Of a stretch of DNA of 64,000 nt, positions 30,075 through 39,820 are shown piece after piece. The notes below the pieces were generated by a model. That model was given only the letters and a program-made list of their open reading frames with translations, did no database searches and had not been told where the DNA came from. The stretch lies in the NCBI GenBank assembly GCA_947623175.1, contig CANQGK010000015.1:1-64000 (forward strand). Direction: 5' to 3'. Every line of letters begins with the position of its first letter. Positions within the stretch are counted from its first letter, which is position 1. The DNA comes from an uncultured Clostridia bacterium. GTDB lineage: Bacteria > Bacillota > Clostridia > Oscillospirales > Acutalibacteraceae. Both the position numbers and the translations under genes were made by a program.

Positions 30075-32492
30075 ATGAGCGAAACAGTTAAGATTCCCGA
30101 AATATCGAGAATAACGGAATTTCATTATACCAACACGGTTCAAATTTACGGCGAAAACTTTACCGAAAAATCCCTCGTTTATATATGGTATCCGCAAAAT
30201 CCCGTCGAGGGTACTACTCCGTACGGCGTGACCTTGCCGCAATTGCCGCCCGAGGAAAGCAGCGTTTTTAAGTTCGATACTTTGTTTAGACAAGTGGGCT
30301 ATATCGCGCCTAATCGCGATATTCAGGGGCGAATGGCGATAGTTTGGGTCAAAAACGAAGCCGGTTTTTCGCCGCCGTTCAAGGCAAATTATCCGCGCAT
30401 ATTCAATCAATCCCACGTACGGGCGACCGCGGGCGACGTCCTTCATCTTGCGGGCAGCGCCTTCGGAGAAAGACGAAACAAGATAATACTGCTTCACGAC
30501 CTCGATACGGGTAAAAATTATTACGTTAAAAACGCCACCGACGTCAACTATTGCTACAACCGCGAATATTATACGGCGGAATTTATAATTCCCGAGGATT
30601 TGCCCGACGGAAATTACGAGGTGTTTTTAAGCGGCGGATTCGGCGCGCAGTACGGCTGGTCCGATCCGATTTCGCTGGAAATATATTCCGACGAAACGCT
30701 GACCGGATTTTTCCGCAATAAATGGAACGATTTGGTAAAGCGTCATCGCGTGATGCCGAAAGCCCGCAAAATATGTATTCCGGCGCCCGATTGCGGCTCG
30801 GAGGTCGATATGGCGGAGGAGATACAAAACGCCGTCGATTCTTTGAGCGAAGCCGGCGGCGGAATAGTGAGGCTTACAGCCGGAATTTACGGCATAAGCC
30901 GAACGGTGGTTATGAAGCCCGGCGTGGTTTTAAAGGGCGCCGGCAGCGAAAATACCGTTATTCGCGCCCACGACGAGTTGAGCGTAACCCAGGATTGGAG
31001 CGACGTGGAATTTGCGGCGCGGCATAACGGGCTTAAGCGTTGGGCAATAGATTGGAAGCGCTTTTTTGTGGACGACGAGGTGCCGAACGCATTGCTGAGG
31101 CTTACTACCGATACCGGCGTCGAGGATTTGAAGCTGGAGCTCGGAAACGGCGGGGATATGGGAATATTGCTTTCCAATATCCGCGATTCGCACACCCGGG
31201 GGCTGTTTGTCAATAACGTTTCGGTAGACTCGGGCTTCGGCACGGTCTATAATAACGACAATCCCGAAACCGCGGCGGGCGCGGGGCTTTATTCGATCTC
31301 AAACAATACCGATCTTGTGGTATTCAATTGTACCTTTAAAACCTTGGCTCCGATCATTATGCTGCCGGCGCGCAATCGCCGGATAAAGCTTATAAACAAT
31401 CTGTTCGACTGCTCGCCCAAGCAGCAGCATCAGTCGTTTGTATGCGGGCTTACCGATTCCGTCGTGGTATCAAATACCTTTTCCAACGGACGGCGCTCCT
31501 TTATCTGTCAGGACGGTTTTTCCAATAACTTCGTTTATCAAAACCGAAGCGTCGGGGTATCGCGTTCGGAAAACGCGCTCGAAAATTATATGTCCGAATA
31601 CGGCGCGTCGGTTTGGCACGGCTGTCCGGAAAAGGTCGGTGAAAATTATTTCGACGTAGAGGGCGGTATTGATCAATACGTACCCGGCGAAACCTTTGCG
31701 GAGCGTATGAGCGAGTACGATCAATATGTTTGCATTATGGACGGCAGGGGCTTCGGTCAGTATCGGAAAATCATCGGCAGCGATGGCGGCAGGATATATA
31801 TAGATAAACCCTGGGACGTAATGCCCGACCGCGACACCCTCTTTACCGTTATAGAGGGCAGCTGCAACAATATATGGCTCAACAACAGCACCGAGCTTTG
31901 CAACGGCCCCACGCAGTTCATTTGGGGCGCCGGACTTGACAATATAATAGCAGGTCAGGAAATAAGCCTTTCTTATGCGCTTACCATGCACAGCTTCGGA
32001 CTTACTCCTCCGGAGGAGGGAATGAAGCAAAAGTGCTGCATGTGCGTTGTGGCTTATAACCGAGTGATCGGCTGTCAGGTAAAGGCGAGCGGTATGGGAT
32101 TTCGCAGTGACGCGGATATGATCTATCCGCAGTACAGCGACGAGTTTACGCCGCGCTTTAAGCGCACCAACGGACTTATAGGCATCGCCGTTCAGCGAAA
32201 TGCTTTCGAAGGGTCTATAGGCGCCTGTTATTTGAAAAATCAGGCAGTCTGGATGGAGGAAAATTACAACTCCGGCATAGAAATCGGCGGCGCGTATAAT
32301 TTGGTGGAAAACAATTTGGTTGCCGGCTATCCCACCGCGGTAAAGCTCAGGTACGATAACGAAGGCAATTACTTCGCCAAAAACGCCTTTATAGGCAACG
32401 ACAGCAAGTTCGCTTATGAGGTTCGCGCCAACGATTATACCGGCAGAAACGACCGCGTTGCCGGACCGGATTCGTCGTTTTTATGGTTTTAG
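30075..32492 (+). CDS. Leaderless TIG-like/beta-helix protein (paralogue of 27618)
   Basis: No signal peptide (MSETVKIPEISRITEFHYTNT); NTVQIYGENFTEKSLVYIW; SGGFGAQYGWSDPISLEI; AVDSLSEAGGGIVRLTAGIYGISRTVVMKPGVVLKGAG. Confidence 0.7.
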   Translation: MSETVKIPEISRITEFHYTNTVQIYGENFTEKSLVYIWYPQNPVEGTTPYGVTLPQLPPEESSVFKFDTLFRQVGYIAPNRDIQGRMAIVWVKNEAGFSPPFKANYPRIFNQSHVRATAGDVLHLAGSAFGERRNKIILLHDLDTGKNYYVKNATDVNYCYNREYYTAEFIIPEDLPDGNYEVFLSGGFGAQYGWSDPISLEIYSDETLTGFFRNKWNDLVKRHRVMPKARKICIPAPDCGSEVDMAEEIQNAVDSLSEAGGGIVRLTAGIYGISRTVVMKPGVVLKGAGSENTVIRAHDELSVTQDWSDVEFAARHNGLKRWAIDWKRFFVDDEVPNALLRLTTDTGVEDLKLELGNGGDMGILLSNIRDSHTRGLFVNNVSVDSGFGTVYNNDNPETAAGAGLYSISNNTDLVVFNCTFKTLAPIIMLPARNRRIKLINNLFDCSPKQQHQSFVCGLTDSVVVSNTFSNGRRSFICQDGFSNNFVYQNRSVGVSRSENALENYMSEYGASVWHGCPEKVGENYFDVEGGIDQYVPGETFAERMSEYDQYVCIMDGRGFGQYRKIIGSDGGRIYIDKPWDVMPDRDTLFTVIEGSCNNIWLNNSTELCNGPTQFIWGAGLDNIIAGQEISLSYALTMHSFGLTPPEEGMKQKCCMCVVAYNRVIGCQVKASGMGFRSDADMIYPQYSDEFTPRFKRTNGLIGIAVQRNAFEGSIGACYLKNQAVWMEENYNSGIEIGGAYNLVENNLVAGYPTAVKLRYDNEGNYFAKNAFIGNDSKFAYEVRANDYTGRNDRVAGPDSSFLWF

Positions 32493-32572
32493 CAACAAAT
32501 GCGGGCTTTAAGCTTACATTGTTTATAAATTAAATTCTTATTGCAAAAACATTAAGAAAGGAACTGAGAAAA

Positions 32573-33955
32573 ATGAGAAAATTTTTCGAAACAAAAAAAT
32601 CATTCCTTGTAAGATTGCTTTGCCTGTCACTTTCGTTGGCGTTAGTTGCGGGTATGGCAGGCTGCGGAGGAAAAGGCGGAAAAACGGGCGGAGCCGACGC
32701 GGATAAGCCGCTCGGTATCGAAATGGATTCGGTAGACGACGACGTTATCGCAAATTCCAAAGTGGCCAACAAAACCTACGACGGTAAAAACTTTACCTTC
32801 GTTTTTCCCTACACCCCCGGTGAGGTTACCGAGCGCCGCGTAGCCTCCTTTAATAAGGAGCACAACGCCAACATTCAAATTGTGGTAAAAACCGGCGCGA
32901 CCTTATATCAAACCCTTGCTACCGCCATAGCAAGCGGCACACCGTACGATATGGTCAGCGTTTACAGCCATTTCTTCCCGAATATCGCGGTGCAGGATCT
33001 GGTAGAACCGTTAGAGAACTATTACGGCGATATTGATCTTTACAACAACGATAAGCCCGATAACGGCGGACTTAACAAAGAATTTAACGATTTTTACACC
33101 TATAACGGTCACAGTTATGTGGTAGGCAGCTCAAAATCCGTTTATCACTTAATGTACATCTACAACAAGAAGCTGTACAACGATAATGGCCTCGAGGATC
33201 CGTGGGAGCTTTATAAAAAGAACGAATGGAATTGGACGAAATTCTTAGAAATGGGCAAGCAGGTTACCGACGTTGCCAACGGCATAGGATTTACCGAATT
33301 CGGCGACCTTTTCCAATGGCTTAACCTCAACTGCGTTGACATTATCACCCGCTCGGGCGATAAATCCTTTACCTCTCGCGCTACCGATGACAAGATGATC
33401 TATTCACTGCAGGGCTATCAACAGCTTTATTTGGGCAAGGAGCCCATCTGCGTGGTTGACGCCGACTTTACAAAGGGTACCACCTTCGGTATGTTCGTCG
33501 CTTCAAACGCATATTCAACCTATGCGGAACAGGCGAAAAATTCCACTTCGTTTGACCGCAGTGCGGCAAATCTCGGCGCGGCTCCCGTTCCGATTTCCAA
33601 CCTTAATACCGACGGTAAATATCCGCTGCACGCTTCGGTAGGATACGCCGTATCAAAGGGCGCGTCCGATCCTTCGATAGCGGTTTGCTACGCGCTGTAC
33701 GAATCCCGTGTAACCGACTCCGATACCGGCGACGAATTACAGCTTGATCCCGAAATTTTTGCGGAGATCATTAAAAGATACAGCGAAAAGCCCTTCCTTA
33801 CCTATACCGGCTTTGCGGATTCCAACGGCGTTTCGGTTGCGGAATTTTACAGAGACAACATCGGTAAAGAGCTGTTAAAGGGCGCCGACGTTACCCAGAC
33901 GATCGAATCAAACAAAGGTATCATTCAAAAGATGATCGACGATACCATTTCTTAA
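32573..33955 (+). CDS. Extracellular solute-binding lipoprotein (family 1)
   Basis: Lipobox LVAGMAGC; FVFPYTPGEVTERRVASFNKEHNANIQIVVKTGATLYQTLATAIASGTPYDMVSVYS. Confidence 0.85.
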   Translation: MRKFFETKKSFLVRLLCLSLSLALVAGMAGCGGKGGKTGGADADKPLGIEMDSVDDDVIANSKVANKTYDGKNFTFVFPYTPGEVTERRVASFNKEHNANIQIVVKTGATLYQTLATAIASGTPYDMVSVYSHFFPNIAVQDLVEPLENYYGDIDLYNNDKPDNGGLNKEFNDFYTYNGHSYVVGSSKSVYHLMYIYNKKLYNDNGLEDPWELYKKNEWNWTKFLEMGKQVTDVANGIGFTEFGDLFQWLNLNCVDIITRSGDKSFTSRATDDKMIYSLQGYQQLYLGKEPICVVDADFTKGTTFGMFVASNAYSTYAEQAKNSTSFDRSAANLGAAPVPISNLNTDGKYPLHASVGYAVSKGASDPSIAVCYALYESRVTDSDTGDELQLDPEIFAEIIKRYSEKPFLTYTGFADSNGVSVAEFYRDNIGKELLKGADVTQTIESNKGIIQKMIDDTIS

Positions 33956-34019
33956 AATTTTCATTTATGCCGTAAGCTGTAAAAATATTAATATAAAAAT
34001 ATCATCAGGAGGAGTAAAA

Positions 34020-36083
34020 ATGAGAAAACACAGCATAGTTTTTAAAATCACAACAATTGTCTTGTTGATCGCGTTTACCCTTTCCCTTATGTCGGGAGCG
34101 GTTTGTTCCGCTGCCGGGGACGAATACGGTACTGAAGAAGGCGGAATAGATAAGAACGCGAGGAGCATTACGCCTACGGAAACTTTTATGAACGGCGACT
34201 TTTCGGAGGGGCTGCGCTATTGGGGATATTATATGGAGGACGGAATACTGTCTACACTCGCCTCAATGGAAGAAGAGAGCGGAAACCGCTACGTAAAGAT
34301 AACAAAGCCCGCAGGTGCGGAATGGAAAGGTATACAGTCGGTACCGTTTAAGGTCGAAGGACTTAAAAACGGCGATAAAATAGCGGTACATTTCGACTAT
34401 AAAACCGAACTTGAAGACCCGCAGTTCCAGGTAATGCTTACCTCACTCAATTCAACTACGAAAGGTGAAACCAATAACGGCGGTAACGTCTGCGATAAAA
34501 GCATAACCACACCCGAAGGCTGGAAAGGCTCGCTTATCCCGCAGTTCGAAGTAAACGGCCTCGAAGAAGGCGAAACCGCCCTTTTCCAGGTGGACTGCCG
34601 CTTCCGTGACGGAGAAGGTACCTATTCCACATGCTTTGACAATATACAGGTATTTTTAATAAAGGACAATACGCCGGAAGGCTGCTATGAAACCCTGCAA
34701 GGCGGTTGTGTAAGCTCGGAAACCTTGGAAGAAGTAAAGATTTACGGTCCGGAGGAATCGGGATATTACGGCAACGGCCGCGAAAAAGAGACGGAAGGCT
34801 TTTTAAACAGCGATTTTTCAAACGGCCTTTTGTATTGGGGCACACATTATGAATCGGATAAATATGCCATGGATAATGCCAAGGTGGTAAACGAAAACGG
34901 CAACAGCTATCTCGAAATTACCACAAGAGAGAATTGGAAGGGAATAGAATCCGCCGCATTCAGCCTGCCCGGAATAGAAAACGGAGATATGCTTGCGGTA
35001 TTGGTAGACTATCGCCTGGGCGAGGGAGCTTCCGGCTATTGCGCCGACCTTAACCTTGTGAGCGGAGCAGCCATGCCCGATTCGGAAGGCAGAGACGGCG
35101 CCGGACGTGTAGAGAACAGATACCTTAAGGACGGCTGGGAATCGGCTATTTCAACTTTCGTACAGATATCCGATATAAAAGAGGGTACGGCGCCTCGCTT
35201 TACCGTAACCCTTCGCAACAGCGCTACGGATAATAAGGGCCCTATCTGTTTCGATAACGTACGCATAGTAATTAAGCGTGATGATATAGGAGATAACTGT
35301 ATAGAAACCGCAGACGGCGAGCTTTTAAACCGCAAAACCCTTTGGCCCTATTACGGAACAAAAGAAAAGGGCATGTATATATGGAACCCGGACAATAACG
35401 AAAATACGTTTAAAGTAATAACTCCGGAAAGCACCGATTTCTTTAACTTTAAAGATAACGGACTCAAATATTGGGGCGCCTTGTATTTCTCATGGGGAGG
35501 AAAAGCGGGCTACGCATCCGACTTTGCAAAAGCAGAGGAAGGAAACCTTGTATTCGGCAAAGACGGTATTAAGACCGGAGAAGGAATAGCGTCGGCAAAG
35601 ATACGATTGCCGGAAAAGCTTGCAAATAAAGAATGGTACGTTCGGTTTGAATACTTAAATAATTCGAAAGGCCACGTAACCTTTAAGACCAACGACAGTG
35701 AAGGTCATTCTGCAAATATGAATGTGAACGGAGATAGTTGGATAAGCGGAACCTGTAAGCTGACTTACAACGAAGACTGTTACTTCACGCTTACGGCAGG
35801 AGCGGACGACGCGCAGGTCACCATACGCAATATGGCGCTTGTATTTGCGGACGAGGGAGGCATTCCCGATACTCTGGTTGACGTAAACGGCAAGCCATAT
35901 AACCATGAAATGGGCGACGCCAATGCCGACGGCAACGTAGACATAATGGACGCTATACGTGCAAAGAAGCACAGTGCGGACGACGCGGTACCGGTTTATA
36001 TCGCCGCCCTTAACTTCGACGGCGATTACGCGGTTAACGCAAGCGCGTTGACTTCGTTAAAATCCTTACTTATCGAAAAATAA
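34020..36083 (+). CDS. Secreted protein: three NGDFSxGLxYW (CBM-like) modules plus C-terminal dockerin
   Basis: Signal peptide; NGDFSEGLRYWGYY, NSDFSNGLLYWGTH, NFKDNGLKYWGALY; dockerin MGDANADGNVDIMDAIRAKKH...LNFDGDYAVNASALTSLKSLLIEK (~35909-36080). Confidence 0.75.
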   Translation: MRKHSIVFKITTIVLLIAFTLSLMSGAVCSAAGDEYGTEEGGIDKNARSITPTETFMNGDFSEGLRYWGYYMEDGILSTLASMEEESGNRYVKITKPAGAEWKGIQSVPFKVEGLKNGDKIAVHFDYKTELEDPQFQVMLTSLNSTTKGETNNGGNVCDKSITTPEGWKGSLIPQFEVNGLEEGETALFQVDCRFRDGEGTYSTCFDNIQVFLIKDNTPEGCYETLQGGCVSSETLEEVKIYGPEESGYYGNGREKETEGFLNSDFSNGLLYWGTHYESDKYAMDNAKVVNENGNSYLEITTRENWKGIESAAFSLPGIENGDMLAVLVDYRLGEGASGYCADLNLVSGAAMPDSEGRDGAGRVENRYLKDGWESAISTFVQISDIKEGTAPRFTVTLRNSATDNKGPICFDNVRIVIKRDDIGDNCIETADGELLNRKTLWPYYGTKEKGMYIWNPDNNENTFKVITPESTDFFNFKDNGLKYWGALYFSWGGKAGYASDFAKAEEGNLVFGKDGIKTGEGIASAKIRLPEKLANKEWYVRFEYLNNSKGHVTFKTNDSEGHSANMNVNGDSWISGTCKLTYNEDCYFTLTAGADDAQVTIRNMALVFADEGGIPDTLVDVNGKPYNHEMGDANADGNVDIMDAIRAKKHSADDAVPVYIAALNFDGDYAVNASALTSLKSLLIEK
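34119..36052 (+). repeat. Copy A of a 1,934-bp direct duplication
   Basis: Matches 42440-44373 at constant offset 8321 with no indel. Sense products and four overlapping antisense ORFs are identical in sequence. Confidence 0.95.
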
Positions 36084-36088
36084 AGACA

Positions 36089-36125
36089 TATTTCCGTGCG
36101 CCTCTTTTCGGGGCACACGGAAATA
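36089..36125. terminator. Intra-locus hairpin without a U-tract
   Basis: TATTTCCGTG ... CACGGAAATA perfect 10-bp stem just after the 36083 stop. Confidence 0.5.
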
Positions 36126-36212
36126 AACGAAACATCCCGAAAAATCCTATTGTAATTGTAATTGCCTGCGTGCATAAAGCTTATTTATACCCGCAGCATA
36201 GGAGGAAAAACC

Positions 36213-39200
36213 TTGAAAACGAAATTATTTTCAAAAAAATTTATAAGCGCGATTTCCTGTGTAGTTGCCCTGGCGCTGTTGTTTTCGGTTATTCAAATAG
36301 GCTTCGCCTTAAACGACGATGAAACCGCCGCCGAAAACTCTAAATTTTCGGTATCGCTTAACAACGGCGATTTTTCCGCCGGTTTGGCAAATTGGGAGGG
36401 CACAGCCGGTCACTTGGCTGCCGATTACGGCAATGTGACTCAGGACGGTTATTTTGCGCTTACCACCAAGGAAGCATGGGTGGGAATTACTCAGACCTTT
36501 AAAGTGACCGGTCTTCAAAACGACCAGAAGATACTTTGCGCCTATGACTATCAAAAGAAAAGTCCGTCGGACGCTTTTCGCGTAGATATCGAGTACAAAA
36601 CCGAAACCGGCTCCGCTACGGGCGAAAGCACCGGCAATATATTGGTCGATGACAAATACGGCTTAAAGGAAGGCTGGAGCGCGGCAACTACGCCGAGTGT
36701 TAAAATAGAGGGCATTAATGGCGAATACGGCGAAGCCGATGTGACCGTATCCGTAAGATCTCAGGGACAGGCAAACGCCGACGATGTTTATTTTGACAAT
36801 ATTCGCTTCTATTTATATGACGAAGCGGCTAATTGCTATTATGACGCAAACAACGTAAAAACCAACGTATTGACTCTTATGCCGTATTACGGCACCGAAG
36901 AAGACGGTATTTATCTCGGCAGACCGGGCTTTAACAATGCCAACCTGTCCGTACTTTCTTCCGAGGAAATTCAAAACCTCGATTTTTCCCAAGGCTTAAA
37001 ATATTGGGGACCTATCGATATGAACCATTCCGAAGGCAGCAAGCCGGCTTTTGCTTCCGATTATGCTTCGGTAAGCGACGGCGCGGTTACGGTTAGTACC
37101 GGTGCAAACGGCGCAGGTTTTGGAATAGGAACCGTATTTATGGGACTCGGCGCCGATTACAAAGGCAATCTCATAGAAGGAAACATCGCCCTTTTGTATA
37201 AATTCAAATCAAACGGCGGCGCCCGTATAGACGTATACTCCGACAACGGCGATCTCGTTAAGGATATGCGCGGAAATATTTACGCTACCGATGAATGGCA
37301 GTACGGAAAATCCGAACCCGTCAACTTCGTAAAGGGCTGTAAGCTGCGTTTGTTGCTTTCGTCTCAGCAGGACGCCACGCTTTCCTTCGACGTAAGCAAT
37401 ATAACCTTCGCTTACGCTAACGAGGACGGCACCTTTACCGACGTATATACCGGTACCGTTTATAATTCGGACGGTACACCTACCGGCGGTCAGCCCGATC
37501 CCGGCCCCGGCGGAGAAGGCGGAGACAATCCGAATCCCGACGACGATAAGCCCAAGGTAAATTCAAAGCTGCTCAATGCCGATTTCTCGAACGGTCTTAA
37601 TTCCTGGGAAGCCGTTTCCGGCAGTATGGCTGAAAATGCCGTCGCAAAAAGCGATTCGGCTAACGGCAAATACATAAGCCTTATTTCAAAAACCGCATGG
37701 ACCGGTATTAAACAGGCGTTTAAGGTAAGCGGGCTTAAGAACGGTCAAAAGGTTGCGGTTGCCTTCGATTACAAAAAGAACGACAGCAACGATGCTTTAA
37801 GGGTCGACCTTAACCTCGTTACCGGAAGCGATTCTGCCGTTATTTCCGAGGGCAACGGAAATATCACATTCCCGAACAAGGTGGGACTGCACAAGGGCTG
37901 GACCGCTTCAATAAGCGACGCGGCAAAGCTTAACAATATAAACGAAAATGGCGATACCACCTTTGAAATTACCGTAAGAGCCGCCGCAGACAACAGCGGC
38001 AAGGGCATTTTGATCGATAATATTCAAGTGCTTATATACGACGATTCCCTTTCCGTGGCAAAGGTAAATTACCCCTGCTATTATACCCTCGGCGGTACCA
38101 AGCTCAACGTAAATACCTTAGCCGAGTATGACGGAACGTCGAAGGACGGTATTTATATACCTCAAACCGATAATAACGGCTTCAACTATTTCTCGCTCTA
38201 TCATTCCAAGCTCGAAAACCTCGATTTTTCACAGGGGCTTAAATATTGGGCTTACGTTACCGATAATCCCACCAAATCCGTTACTTCGGGTTACGCTTCA
38301 AAGGTTGCAAAGGTTAATTCGGATAAATCGGTTACCGTTAAATCCAACAATACCGGTGACGGTATAGGTTCAATGTGGATGAACGCCGGAAAGGACAGCA
38401 AGGGCAATCCCGTAAACGGCTCAATCGCCATAGCTTACCAATACACCTCCACCGGTAACGGAAACGTTGAAGTGCATTGCGACGGATTTAAGGGCGTAAG
38501 CCGCGTTATAGGAAGCGTTGAAAAGAACTCCTCCTGGCAGACGCAAATATCGCCCGCCGCGGCTTTGGAAGCCGATAATACGAATATGTTCCATGTGAGA
38601 ATTTCGGCGGCGGACGGCGGCGTGACCATAAAGGTAAGAAACATAGCCATAGTATACGTCAATGCAGACGGCAGCTATACCAACGTTTATACCGGCAAAA
38701 AGTATTCTACCGACACATCCTCTTCGTCCGGCGGTACGGGAGGCTCCGGAAATTCCGGCTCGTCCGGCGGCAGCGGTGACGGCGGAAGCGGCGAAACGGC
38801 TTCGCACATCGGCACCAAAAAGGACGGTATTTTCAACGAGCAGGCGGAAAGCCTCGGAAATAAATTCCCGATACGCACCGGCTTTATGAACGGCGACTTC
38901 TCAAAGGGCCTTATGTATTGGCTCGGAAACAGGACCGGTTATACCTCTCTGGTAGCGCACCTTAAGTCCGAAAAGGGAAATAATTACGTTTCCATGAGCG
39001 CGGATGACTCGGGCCCTGCCATGATAACCCAAACCAACTTTATTTTGCCGGACGTAGCCCCGGGAACCGAGCTTTATGCGCTTATGAACTACCGCGGCGA
39101 TAATAATATCGAGTTCGGCGGATATACCTGTAACGCCAAGGACGGCACCTATCCGCTCACGAGAATTACCGGCGTTCAAATAGTTTACGAACCTGCCGAA

Positions 39201-39695
39201 ACCGACGAGTGGGGTATTGCAATGTCCGCAACGCCCATAACCGTTCCGGAAAATTCGCAGATCGATCCTTCATGCGACGAGCAATGGGGCACGGATTTCG
39301 GCGGAAAGATCGCATACAGACTTTGTATAACCATTAACGGCAAGAACGATCTGGACAATATTCGCTTCGTTAAAAAGCTTTCCGACGGTACTTTGGTAGA
39401 GCTTAACGGCAAAAAGGTTGACATTCCCGACAGCAGCTCGGGCGGCGGCACGGTTGCCGTACCCGAAGATTTCGATTGGTCGCAGACCTGGGGCTCGTCT
39501 TCGGACGATAATTCCTCTGTCGGCGCGGGAGTCGGAGCAGGCGCCGAGGAAGATACAAATACCGTAACCGAGAGCAGCAAAGGCGTAAATCCCGTAATAA
39601 TCATTATTGCGGCGGCAGCGTTGGCAGTTCTTATAGGCGCAGGCGCGTTGGTTTACTTTTTGGTTATCAAAAAGAAGCTGCACAAGCGCAAGTAA
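36213..39695 (+). CDS. Membrane-anchored surface protein with five NGDFSxGLxYW-type modules
   Basis: TTG start with AGGAGG RBS (36213); NNGDFSAGLANW, NLDFSQGLKYW (x2), NADFSNGLNSW, NGDFSKGLMYW; Gly/Ser and Pro linkers; C-terminal TM + KKKLHKRK. Confidence 0.7.
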   Translation: MKTKLFSKKFISAISCVVALALLFSVIQIGFALNDDETAAENSKFSVSLNNGDFSAGLANWEGTAGHLAADYGNVTQDGYFALTTKEAWVGITQTFKVTGLQNDQKILCAYDYQKKSPSDAFRVDIEYKTETGSATGESTGNILVDDKYGLKEGWSAATTPSVKIEGINGEYGEADVTVSVRSQGQANADDVYFDNIRFYLYDEAANCYYDANNVKTNVLTLMPYYGTEEDGIYLGRPGFNNANLSVLSSEEIQNLDFSQGLKYWGPIDMNHSEGSKPAFASDYASVSDGAVTVSTGANGAGFGIGTVFMGLGADYKGNLIEGNIALLYKFKSNGGARIDVYSDNGDLVKDMRGNIYATDEWQYGKSEPVNFVKGCKLRLLLSSQQDATLSFDVSNITFAYANEDGTFTDVYTGTVYNSDGTPTGGQPDPGPGGEGGDNPNPDDDKPKVNSKLLNADFSNGLNSWEAVSGSMAENAVAKSDSANGKYISLISKTAWTGIKQAFKVSGLKNGQKVAVAFDYKKNDSNDALRVDLNLVTGSDSAVISEGNGNITFPNKVGLHKGWTASISDAAKLNNINENGDTTFEITVRAAADNSGKGILIDNIQVLIYDDSLSVAKVNYPCYYTLGGTKLNVNTLAEYDGTSKDGIYIPQTDNNGFNYFSLYHSKLENLDFSQGLKYWAYVTDNPTKSVTSGYASKVAKVNSDKSVTVKSNNTGDGIGSMWMNAGKDSKGNPVNGSIAIAYQYTSTGNGNVEVHCDGFKGVSRVIGSVEKNSSWQTQISPAAALEADNTNMFHVRISAADGGVTIKVRNIAIVYVNADGSYTNVYTGKKYSTDTSSSSGGTGGSGNSGSSGGSGDGGSGETASHIGTKKDGIFNEQAESLGNKFPIRTGFMNGDFSKGLMYWLGNRTGYTSLVAHLKSEKGNNYVSMSADDSGPAMITQTNFILPDVAPGTELYALMNYRGDNNIEFGGYTCNAKDGTYPLTRITGVQIVYEPAETDEWGIAMSATPITVPENSQIDPSCDEQWGTDFGGKIAYRLCITINGKNDLDNIRFVKKLSDGTLVELNGKKVDIPDSSSGGGTVAVPEDFDWSQTWGSSSDDNSSVGAGVGAGAEEDTNTVTESSKGVNPVIIIIAAAALAVLIGAGALVYFLVIKKKLHKRK

Positions 39696-39724
39696 GTAAA
39701 ATTCATAAAGAATAATTGTTTTAT

Positions 39725-39779
39725 ATAATGCCGAAAATTTGAATTTAATGGTAGTTAAATCACAGATTTTCGGCATTAT
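39725..39779. terminator. Intra-locus hairpin without a U-tract
   Basis: ATAATGCCGAAAAT ... ATTTTCGGCATTAT perfect 14-bp stem with a long AT-rich loop. Confidence 0.5.
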
Positions 39780-39820
39780 TCATAATGATTTTGCCATTAT
39801 GAACGACAGGGAGCAAAGGC

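Noticed and set aside
38701-38815. Gly/Ser-rich repetitive stretch considered as a possible phase-variable tract
   Set aside because: No homopolymer or perfect short tandem repeat; reads as a normal interdomain linker.
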